NCBI GenBank assembly: GCA_023422695.1 | Contig: JAFAGN010000132.1 | Location: 1-6,700 of the forward strand | Direction: 5' to 3' | DNA: 6,700 nt | Source of the DNA: Pseudomonadota bacterium | GTDB lineage: Bacteria > Pseudomonadota > Alphaproteobacteria > Sphingomonadales > Sphingomonadaceae | In this document: one piece after another, positions 1 through 4,526 of the stretch | How positions within the stretch are numbered: position 1 is the stretch's first letter | Layout: every line of letters starts with the position of its first letter | The notes under the pieces: generated by a model | What the model was told of the DNA's origin: nothing | The model's input: only the letters and a program-made list of their open reading frames with translations | Databases searched by the model: none | Position numbers and translations under genes: made by a program

Positions 1-48
1 CGGGGGGGGTCCATCGGCCAAGCGCTCGCCTGATGCACCCCACCCCAA

Positions 49-70
49 CCCCTCCCCTGAAGGGGAGGGG
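49..70. repeat. GC-rich hairpin after the regulator gene
   Basis: A perfect 9-bp stem (CCCCTCCCC at 49-57 with GGGGAGGGG at 62-70) closes a TGAA loop. It sits 2 bases beyond the stop codon of the minus-strand regulator. No T-run follows on the minus strand, so it is not a classical intrinsic terminator; it could still stabilise the transcript end. C/G-rich hairpins of this style also make up the repeat at 6486-6670, so this may be a solitary member of the same class of intergenic element. Confidence 0.5.
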
Positions 71-72
71 CT

Positions 73-615
73 TTAGATGGCGCAAGCCTCGGCCAGCATC
101 TGCCCTGTCGCCGTAAGTCCATAGAGACTTGTCGGCGGCCGCCTGTCGATCACCTCGCGCCGCACCAAACCATGCTCGCCCAGCGCCGCCAGCCCCTGTG
201 ACAGCGCGCGCGGCGTCGCGGGGGCGAGCCAGCGCGACAGCGCGTTGAAGCGGTCGTGGCCCGCACCGATCCCGGCGATCAGCGGCAACCCCCAGCGCGT
301 TGCGCCGCCGGGCGGCAGGCCGATCGCGGCTTGCGCATCGGCGATCGTCGCGGCGCGCGCGGCGGCGGCCTTGCCCGCTTCGGTCAGAATATATTCGGGG
401 CGCAGCGGGTGGCCGTGACCGGGGTTGCGCTGCGTCCAGCCGATCGCTGCCGCGGCGTCGAGGGTGCGCGTCAGGCTGTCGCGCGGCAGCCCCAGCCGGT
501 GGATCAGTTCGACGAAGCGGGCGCCGCGATGCGCCGCCAGATCGGCGAGCAGCGGGATCAGCCAGCGATGGCTGCCAAGCTGGATCAGCAGCGGGTCGGG
601 TGTCCTTGACGGCAT
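73..615 (-). CDS. Tandem-domain HxlR-like winged-helix transcriptional regulator
   Basis: This encodes a 180-residue predicted cytoplasmic DNA-binding protein. It contains two copies of a winged-helix unit, at about residues 16-85 and 106-176. Landmarks recur at a near-constant 90-residue offset: RW at 17-18 and 107-108, G59 and G149 before the wing, Y75 and Y165, LT at 77-78 and 167-168, G81 and G171. The second copy reads like HxlR/MarR family members (VRREV, then PPTSLYGLTATG). HxlR proteins are normally about 100-130 residues and dimerise, so this one may act as a built-in pseudo-dimer. No cysteine lies near the N-terminus; the only one is C178, so cysteine redox sensing of the HypR type is unlikely. 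ATG at 615 is preferred; an in-frame TTG lies at 621. Neither has a Shine-Dalgarno sequence. The gene is divergent from the VOC gene, which is its most likely target. The effector is unknown. Confidence 0.8.
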   Translation of the reverse strand: MPSRTPDPLLIQLGSHRWLIPLLADLAAHRGARFVELIHRLGLPRDSLTRTLDAAAAIGWTQRNPGHGHPLRPEYILTEAGKAAAARAATIADAQAAIGLPPGGATRWGLPLIAGIGAGHDRFNALSRWLAPATPRALSQGLAALGEHGLVRREVIDRRPPTSLYGLTATGQMLAEACAI

Positions 616-653
616 TTGCAACTAACTATACAAACCAGACCATTGGCGCAAGC
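606..653. promoter_or_regulatory. Overlapping divergent promoters (candidate)
   Basis: On the minus strand TATAGT (625-630) matches a -10 box at 5 of 6 positions. The expected start, near 618, lies only a few bases before the ATG at 615, implying a leaderless regulator mRNA, which fits the missing Shine-Dalgarno sequence. Its -35 box is weak (TTGCGC at 646-651). On the plus strand TTGACG (606-611) and TATACA (627-632), 15 bases apart, could drive the VOC gene with a leader of about 38 nt. The two -10 boxes overlap, and the plus-strand -35 box lies inside the regulator coding sequence. Assigned by eye only. Confidence 0.35.
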
Positions 654-676
654 GCGTTGGTTCTGGGAGGGATGAC

Positions 677-1051
677 ATGAAACTCGAAATCGGATCCGAA
701 CTCACCTGTTCGATGGGGGTCACCGATATGACCGCGTCGATTGCGTGGTACGAGCGCGTGATGCACTGCAAATTGCTCTACCGCGTCGACGACATCGGCT
801 GGTGCGAACTCGCGACGCCGATGTCGGGGGTCAATATCGGGCTGAGCCAGGTCGAGAGCGTCGTGCAGGGCGGCGGCGCGACCAATGTGTTCGAGGTCGC
901 CGACATCGACGCCGCGAAAGCGCATCTCGATGCCGAGGGGGTGCGGCAGGACGGCGATATCCAGCATATCCCGGGATTGGTAAAGCTGATCACCTTTTAC
1001 GATCCCGACGGCAATGCGTTCATGTTCTCGCGTTCGGAAGCGGCGGCATGA
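677..1051 (+). CDS. VOC-superfamily (glyoxalase/bleomycin-resistance fold) protein
   Basis: This 124-residue predicted cytoplasmic protein has one complete vicinal-oxygen-chelate domain. The N-terminal module opens with a strand and helix (V15-D17, then SIAWYERV at 21-28). The C-terminal module has FEVADIDAAKAHL at 72-84 and the characteristic final strand FYDPDGNAFMFSRS at 107-120. VOC proteins work as dimers and include glyoxalase I, ring-cleaving dioxygenases, fosfomycin-modifying enzymes and sequestering proteins. The usual N-terminal metal-ligand histidine is not evident; E44 (in GWCEL) is a possible ligand, and the position of the last glutamate of typical metal sites appears to be F115-F117. 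A binding or atypical enzymatic role is therefore as likely as glyoxalase activity. The ATG at 677 follows a strong GGGAGGG (665-671). The stop overlaps the start of the next gene (ATGA), indicating translational coupling. The substrate cannot be read from the sequence. Confidence 0.85.
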   Translation: MKLEIGSELTCSMGVTDMTASIAWYERVMHCKLLYRVDDIGWCELATPMSGVNIGLSQVESVVQGGGATNVFEVADIDAAKAHLDAEGVRQDGDIQHIPGLVKLITFYDPDGNAFMFSRSEAAA

Positions 1052-1533
1052 CGGCGCGTTGGGGCGCCGCGCTGCTGCTGGCGGTCGCGGCCCCCGTAGC
1101 GGCGCAGGATCCGGCGCCATCGCTCGCGGCCTGGCACGGGACATGGATCGGCGAAGGGACCGCGTTCGGCAAGTCGGCGACTGCGACGCTGCTGATCGAG
1201 GCCGCACCCGACGGCAGCGCCACCACGCTGGCCTATCGGCTGACGGTCCCCGGAACCCCGCCGATCGACTATGCAGCCGAGGCGATTTATCGCGTCGATG
1301 CCAAGGGGCGGGTGCGCGGCAGCTGGACCGACAACAGCGGCCGGACGCGGCCCGTCGGGGGGCGTATTGCCGGGCCGGAATGGCACAATCATTGGGGCAG
1401 CGCCGATGTCGAAATCGGTCGCTCGACCTATGTGCTGGAAGCGCCCGATCGGATGATCGTCACCGATTCGGTGTTAAAAGATGACGGCAGCTGGCGCGGT
1501 TTTGCGACGCTGCGCTTTCAAAGAAAGCCCTGA
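1048..1533 (+). CDS. Exported beta-rich protein of unknown function
   Basis: This 161-residue protein begins with a clear signal peptide (R4, then ALLLAVAAPVA, probable cleavage after AQ or A19 at about residues 19-20), so it is expected in the periplasm. The mature part alternates beta strands: a GTWIGEG motif at about 32-38, YRLTVPG, YAAEAIYRVDAKGRVRGSW, then YVLEAPDRMIVTDS and a closing FATLRFQRK. The pattern resembles small lipocalin-like or nitrobindin-like beta barrels, in which a GTW motif opens the first strand. That is a fold-level impression, not a family assignment. The ATG at 1048 is chosen because it gives the signal peptide and overlaps the VOC stop as ATGA. The reading frame stays open upstream to 745, but that extension lies out of frame inside the VOC gene. 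It probably forms an operon with the VOC gene. Confidence 0.8.
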   Translation: MTARWGAALLLAVAAPVAAQDPAPSLAAWHGTWIGEGTAFGKSATATLLIEAAPDGSATTLAYRLTVPGTPPIDYAAEAIYRVDAKGRVRGSWTDNSGRTRPVGGRIAGPEWHNHWGSADVEIGRSTYVLEAPDRMIVTDSVLKDDGSWRGFATLRFQRKP

Positions 1534-1548
1534 AATCAGGCATTTTTT
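1527..1548 (+). terminator. Weak intrinsic terminator for the VOC operon
   Basis: A short stem (CCTG at 1529-1532 with CAGG at 1537-1540, loop AAAT, with a possible outer G1527-C1541 pair) is followed by A and six T at 1543-1548. It overlaps the stop codon of the exported-protein gene. The stem is short, so efficiency is uncertain. Confidence 0.4.
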
Positions 1549-1569
1549 CGTGCCGCCTAACCGGCGCGC

Positions 1570-1602
1570 AAAAAAAGAGGGCCGGGACTTGCGTCCCGGC
1601 CC
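1570..1602 (-). terminator. Strong intrinsic terminator (distal, minus strand)
   Basis: A perfect 10-bp stem (GGGCCGGGAC at 1579-1588 with GTCCCGGCCC at 1593-1602) closes a 4-base loop. On the minus strand it is followed by TC and a run of seven T (1570-1576). It lies about 175 bases beyond the receptor stop codon and downstream of another terminator. It may be a backup for the receptor gene or the end of a separate short transcript. It also shields the plus-strand operon from antisense readthrough. Confidence 0.75.
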
Positions 1603-1640
1603 AGCCTTTCAGGCTCTCCCCTCCTGAAACTGTTGACGCA
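1570..1640 (-). ncRNA. Possible small RNA ending at the distal terminator
   Basis: Read on the minus strand, a 7-bp stem (TTTCAGG and CCTGAAA, positions 1607-1613 and 1623-1629) encloses a purine-rich 9-base loop, AGGGGAGAG. The strong T-tailed hairpin at 1570-1602 follows directly. Two hairpins with a terminal U-run form the usual 3' half of a bacterial small RNA. An alternative hairpin (1603-1607 with 1611-1615) competes with the first. The upstream boundary is unknown. A weak -10-like TAATAT lies near 1650-1655 with no convincing -35. It could equally be 3' untranslated region of the receptor mRNA. Confidence 0.3.
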
Positions 1641-1722
1641 ATGAATGCCATATTAATGTCATGTTGGGAAGGCCTAAATTTGCGGCAGCGCTGCTCAAAT
1701 ATTGTGCAGTGCGGCGTGCAGC

Positions 1723-1755
1723 AAAAAGGGGTCGGTTCGCGTGCGAGCCGACCCC
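1723..1755 (-). terminator. Intrinsic terminator of the TonB-dependent receptor gene
   Basis: A stem of 8 perfect pairs (GGGGTCGG at 1728-1735 with CCGACCCC at 1748-1755) extends by a G-U and further pairs to a small loop around 1739-1744. On the minus strand five T (1723-1727) follow directly. The hairpin starts 21 bases after the receptor stop. On the plus strand only CG and four T follow, so activity in that direction would be weaker. Confidence 0.75.
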
Positions 1756-1776
1756 CGTTTTCGGTCCCGATGACGA

Positions 1777-4143
1777 TCAGAACGTCTTTCGCGCGGTAAT
1801 GCCAAAGGTGCGCGGCTGACCGACCGTATAGCCAAGCCGCGCCCGCCCGCCGCGTTCGCGATCGAACGACAGCAGCGCGTTTTCGTCGAACAGATTGTTG
1901 ACGTAAGCGATCAGCGACAGGCCGTTGTCGAAATCGACCCCAGCGCTGAGGTTCACCAGCTGATAGTCGGGCAGCTGCAGGTCGACCGTCGTCGACGACC
2001 CCGCCGGGGCGCCGCCGAAGGGCAGCCCGTGGACGAAGGTGCGCGGGTTGTTTTCCTGATCCGCCGGCTGGGTAAAGCGGGTGCCGACATGCTGGAACGA
2101 TGCCGCGACATACATGTTCGCCGCATCGCCGATCGGCCATTCATAGCTGCCCGACGCCGACAGCTGGAATTTCGGCACCGACGGCAGGCGGTTGCCTTCG
2201 CGGATACCGGTCGTGGCAGCCAGCACGCCAGGCAGCGTTGAATCGAACTCGGCCTCGATCAGGCTGCCCGACAGGTTGAAGTCGAGCCCGTCGGCGGGCG
2301 ACAGCCCGAGTTCGAATTCGACCCCCATCGAATGCGCCTTCGGCACGTTGAAGACGACGCGCGACGAACAGCTGCCGGCGTCGAGCGTGACCTGCAGATT
2401 CTTGATGTCGTTGTAAAAGCCCGCAGCATTGAAGGTGAAACCGCGGCCCTGCGACTTTATGCCAAGTTCGTAGTTCCACAGCGTTTCGTCATCATAGTCC
2501 TGAAAGCCCCCGAACAATGCGGCATCGGCGGGCGAACATAGCGGCAGGTTGAGCGGATCGTTGACCCCGCCAAGGCGAAAGCCCTTCGACGCCTGCGCGT
2601 TGACCGTCACGGCATCGCTCAGGTCATAGGACAGCAGGAAGCGCGGGGTGAAACCGCTCGACTTCGTGCTGTCGGTGCGGTTGTCGCCATTGGCGAATAG
2701 CCCGCCCGATTTGAAGCTGCGCGTTTCCTTGAAGTCGTAATAGCGTCCGCCCGCGGTCGCGGTGAAAGCGTCGCTGAGGTCATAGCTGACCTCGCCGAAC
2801 AGCGCGAACTGCTTGATGTCATAGGGCAGGAACGCGTTGTACGGAGAATTGGCCGCAAAGCCGTTGGCGACCGCCGCCGACGTTCCGGCACCAAGCGTGG
2901 CATCGGTGACCGCGTCATAACCGGGGGTCGGCAGCGTCTGGGTATAGACACGGTCGACCTTCGAATAAAAGGCGCCGACGACCCACTGGAACGGGCTGTC
3001 ATTGTCCGACGCAAGCCGCAGTTCCTGCGACCAGGTTTCGAGGTCGGTGGTATCGAGCAGGTTCGACGGGAGCAGCACGCCCGCCGCCGGGAAGCCCAGA
3101 TCGACCGACACCGACCCGGTGAGCGCGCTGGCGTCGCGGCTGACCAGAATGTCGCGGTTGATATAGCTGGTGACCGACGTCAGCTTGGCGCCGCCCAATC
3201 CGACGTTGAGGTTGAGGTCGGCGATCAGCGTTTCGTCCTCGAACCCCTCACGCAGCAGCAGATATTGCTCGCGCTCGTCATAGGTGATCTGCGGCCGCGT
3301 CGTCGTGAACCGGTTGCCGTAGAGGTTGTAGATGTCCTGCCGGTTGAACCCGTCGGCGGTGACTTTCTGATACACCAGGCGCGGGGTGATCGAGAAATTG
3401 TCGCTGGGCTCGAACGTCAGCGCGAGGCGGCCGCCATAGCGTTCGCCGCTGTTGACGTCGTCGCCGCCCGCCGGGCCGACCGCGTTGATGAAGCCGCCGT
3501 AGCGGGTGTAGTAGCCGACCGCGCGGATCGCGGCGGTGTCGCCCATCGGGATGTTGACCGCGCCCTTCAGATGGCCGCCGATGTCGTCGCCGTCGACCAG
3601 ATTGAGGTTCGCCTCGATGCTGCCTTCCATCACCCCGACCTTGGGCTGGTTGGTGATGTAGCGGATCGTGCCGCCGACCGATCCCGAACCGAAGAGCGTA
3701 CCCTGCGGCCCGCGCAATGTTTCGACGCGGTTGAGGTCGTAAAGGTCGATGTCGGGGGTGAACAGCGACAGCGAGATCACGCTTTCGTCGAGATAGACCC
3801 CGACCTGTTCCTTGACCCCCGGCTGGTCGCGCACGACCTGTCCCGCGGACACGCCGCGCACCGACACCTGGCTCTGCCCGGGCCCAAGGTTCTGGACCGA
3901 CAGGCCTGCGACGTTGCGCGACAGGTCTTCGAGCGTCACGGCGCCCGATTTCTGGATATCCTCGGCCGTCTGGGCGTTGATCGAGAAGGGAATGTCCTGA
4001 AGATTGGCGTCGCGCTTGGTCGCGGTAACGATGATGATGTTGCTGTCGTCTTCGGCGGCGCCAGCGTCCTGCGCGGCGGCGGGGCTGCTGACGGCGATCG
4101 CGAGCAGCGACAGACCGGCCAGCATCGTGGAACGTGCGAGCAT
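1777..4143 (-). CDS. TonB-dependent outer-membrane receptor
   Basis: This 788-residue protein is an active-transport receptor: a 22-strand outer-membrane barrel with an N-terminal plug, energised by TonB-ExbBD. A signal peptide occupies residues 1-24 (LAGLSLLAIAVSSPAAA, cleavage before QD). A TonB box, IIIVTAT, lies at 36-42. The plug covers about 48-167, with IPFSI at 51-55, SVRGV at 94-98, RVETLRGPQGTLFGSGSVGG at 139-158 and IRYITNQP at 160-167. The rest alternates barrel strands and ends in NLFDENALLSF and a terminal phenylalanine, the usual outer-membrane assembly signal. Length is normal and no frameshift is seen. ATG at 4143 is chosen for GGGAGG (4149-4154) and the signal peptide; the open frame continues to 4410, but that part translates the leader and repeats. 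Sphingomonads carry many paralogues of this class for siderophores, carbohydrates, vitamins or aromatics. No partner gene is present to define the ligand. Confidence 0.92.
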   Translation of the reverse strand: MLARSTMLAGLSLLAIAVSSPAAAQDAGAAEDDSNIIIVTATKRDANLQDIPFSINAQTAEDIQKSGAVTLEDLSRNVAGLSVQNLGPGQSQVSVRGVSAGQVVRDQPGVKEQVGVYLDESVISLSLFTPDIDLYDLNRVETLRGPQGTLFGSGSVGGTIRYITNQPKVGVMEGSIEANLNLVDGDDIGGHLKGAVNIPMGDTAAIRAVGYYTRYGGFINAVGPAGGDDVNSGERYGGRLALTFEPSDNFSITPRLVYQKVTADGFNRQDIYNLYGNRFTTTRPQITYDEREQYLLLREGFEDETLIADLNLNVGLGGAKLTSVTSYINRDILVSRDASALTGSVSVDLGFPAAGVLLPSNLLDTTDLETWSQELRLASDNDSPFQWVVGAFYSKVDRVYTQTLPTPGYDAVTDATLGAGTSAAVANGFAANSPYNAFLPYDIKQFALFGEVSYDLSDAFTATAGGRYYDFKETRSFKSGGLFANGDNRTDSTKSSGFTPRFLLSYDLSDAVTVNAQASKGFRLGGVNDPLNLPLCSPADAALFGGFQDYDDETLWNYELGIKSQGRGFTFNAAGFYNDIKNLQVTLDAGSCSSRVVFNVPKAHSMGVEFELGLSPADGLDFNLSGSLIEAEFDSTLPGVLAATTGIREGNRLPSVPKFQLSASGSYEWPIGDAANMYVAASFQHVGTRFTQPADQENNPRTFVHGLPFGGAPAGSSTTVDLQLPDYQLVNLSAGVDFDNGLSLIAYVNNLFDENALLSFDRERGGRARLGYTVGQPRTFGITARKTF

Positions 4144-4273
4144 AATATCCTCCCATAAATGCGCGGGGCCATGCTGCCCCGTCACAACGCGAGAGGTGCG
4201 CCTGTCCGGGCCGTTTCGCAATGGCCCGCGAATCCCGCGCAACAAAATTACCGAGACCTGTTGCGCGGTGGCC
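4144..4273 (-). other. Leader of the receptor mRNA with three stem-loops
   Basis: About 125 bases separate the candidate start from the receptor ATG. Three stems are visible. The first is a perfect 10-bp inverted repeat (4235-4244 with 4259-4268, arm CCGCGCAACA) around a 14-base loop. The second is GGGCC/GGCCC (4208-4212 with 4223-4227). The third is GGGGC/GCCCC (4165-4169 with 4176-4180), just upstream of the ribosome-binding site GGGAGG at 4149-4154. No known riboswitch consensus is recognised, and no gene is seen in the leader. Confidence 0.45.
4235..4268. promoter_or_regulatory. 10-bp perfect inverted repeat at the predicted start of the receptor transcript
   Basis: CCGCGCAACA (4235-4244) pairs with TGTTGCGCGG (4259-4268) across 14 bases. 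The outer edge lies 7-8 bases after the candidate -10 box, so the structure would open the mRNA. It could be a 5' stabilising stem-loop or a DNA operator overlapping the start site. The sequence alone does not decide. Confidence 0.45.
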
Positions 4274-4304
4274 ACAGTAGCAGAATGCAAGTTTGGAGTG
4301 TCCG
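4274..4304 (-). promoter_or_regulatory. Candidate housekeeping promoter of the receptor gene
   Basis: On the minus strand CGGACA (4299-4304) and GCTACT (4276-4281) are separated by 17 bases. The -10 half begins with GCTA, as in the GCTANAWC element described for Caulobacter housekeeping promoters, and the -35 half keeps GACA. Start is predicted near 4268. It lies just downstream of the last repeat of the terminator array. The match is moderate. Confidence 0.4.
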
Positions 4305-4309
4305 CGCCC

Positions 4310-4338
4310 AAAAAATGGCGGAGGATAAACCCCGGGCC
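4310..4338 (-). terminator. Terminator array, decayed unit 1
   Basis: This is the third unit met by a transcript coming from amtB. It keeps the layout of the other two (stem, ATAAA loop, A-run at 4310-4315 giving six T on the minus strand). The left arm reads GGCGGAGG instead of GGCCGGGG, so several pairs are lost. It probably terminates poorly. Confidence 0.5.
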
Positions 4339-4361
4339 CGTGGCCGTCCCGGCCACAATCC

Positions 4362-4390
4362 AAAAAAATGGCCGGGGATAAACCCCGGCC
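4362..4390 (-). terminator. Terminator array, unit 2
   Basis: A perfect 8-bp stem, GGCCGGGG (4370-4377) with CCCCGGCC (4383-4390), closes an ATAAA loop. On the minus strand A and then seven T (4362-4368) follow. It is the same terminator as the unit at 4413-4441 and would act as a backup for it. Confidence 0.75.
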
Positions 4391-4412
4391 CGTGGCCGTC
4401 CCGGCCACAATT

Positions 4413-4441
4413 AAAAAAATGGCCGGGGATAAACCCCGGCC
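4413..4441 (-). terminator. Intrinsic terminator of glnK-amtB (array unit 3)
   Basis: This is the first terminator met after the amtB stop, 85 bases downstream. The perfect 8-bp stem GGCCGGGG (4421-4428) with CCCCGGCC (4434-4441) closes an ATAAA loop. On the minus strand A and seven T (4413-4419) follow, a classical intrinsic terminator. Confidence 0.82.
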
Positions 4442-4526
4442 AGTGGTTCGCAGGAGGAACCTGGTGAGGATCCCGCCGCCGCCGTTTGAAAGGAGAGAGA
4501 CGTGCGGCGACGGGTATCCTGTCTCG

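Larger units (their letters stand above)
4310..4441. repeat. Tandem repeat, about 2.6 copies of a 51-53-bp two-hairpin unit
   Basis: Units begin at the A-runs at 4310, 4362 and 4413. Each full unit holds a terminator-type hairpin (GGCCGGGG, ATAAA, CCCCGGCC in units 2 and 3) and a second hairpin, GTGGCC-GTCCC-GGCCAC, at 4340-4356 and 4392-4408. The third unit contains only the terminator hairpin. The second hairpin and its flanks are identical between units 1 and 2 (4339-4359 and 4391-4411), suggesting fairly recent duplication, while the terminator stem of unit 1 has drifted. The array occupies most of the gap between amtB and the receptor promoter. Confidence 0.85.
4144..4526. other. Intergenic region between amtB and the receptor gene
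   Basis: This 383-base stretch holds no credible gene. From right to left it contains an amtB 3' untranslated segment (4442-4526, with a small GGTTC/GAACC hairpin at 4445-4449 and 4457-4461), the terminator array (4310-4441), the receptor promoter candidate (4274-4304) and the receptor leader. Open frames that run through it on either strand only translate the repeats. Confidence 0.75.

Noticed and set aside
745..1047. An upstream extension of the exported-protein gene
   Set aside because: It lies out of frame inside the VOC gene and is arginine-rich; starting at 1048 gives a signal peptide and an ATGA overlap.
3265..4158. A 297-codon plus-strand open frame opposite the receptor N-terminal part
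   Set aside because: It mirrors the plug domain in antisense, has no ribosome-binding site of note, and its composition is shadow-like.
4144..4273. A riboswitch (for example cobalamin type) in the receptor leader
   Set aside because: Only simple hairpins are seen. No conserved box of a known riboswitch class could be identified, and the leader is short for a cobalamin type.
4144..4410. An 89-residue N-terminal extension of the receptor
   Set aside because: It would put a second segment before a good signal peptide and would translate the promoter and terminators. The ATG at 4143 has a strong ribosome-binding site.
4310..4441. A CRISPR-like array
   Set aside because: The units are contiguous and self-complementary, without unique spacers, and carry T-tailed hairpins, so they are terminators.
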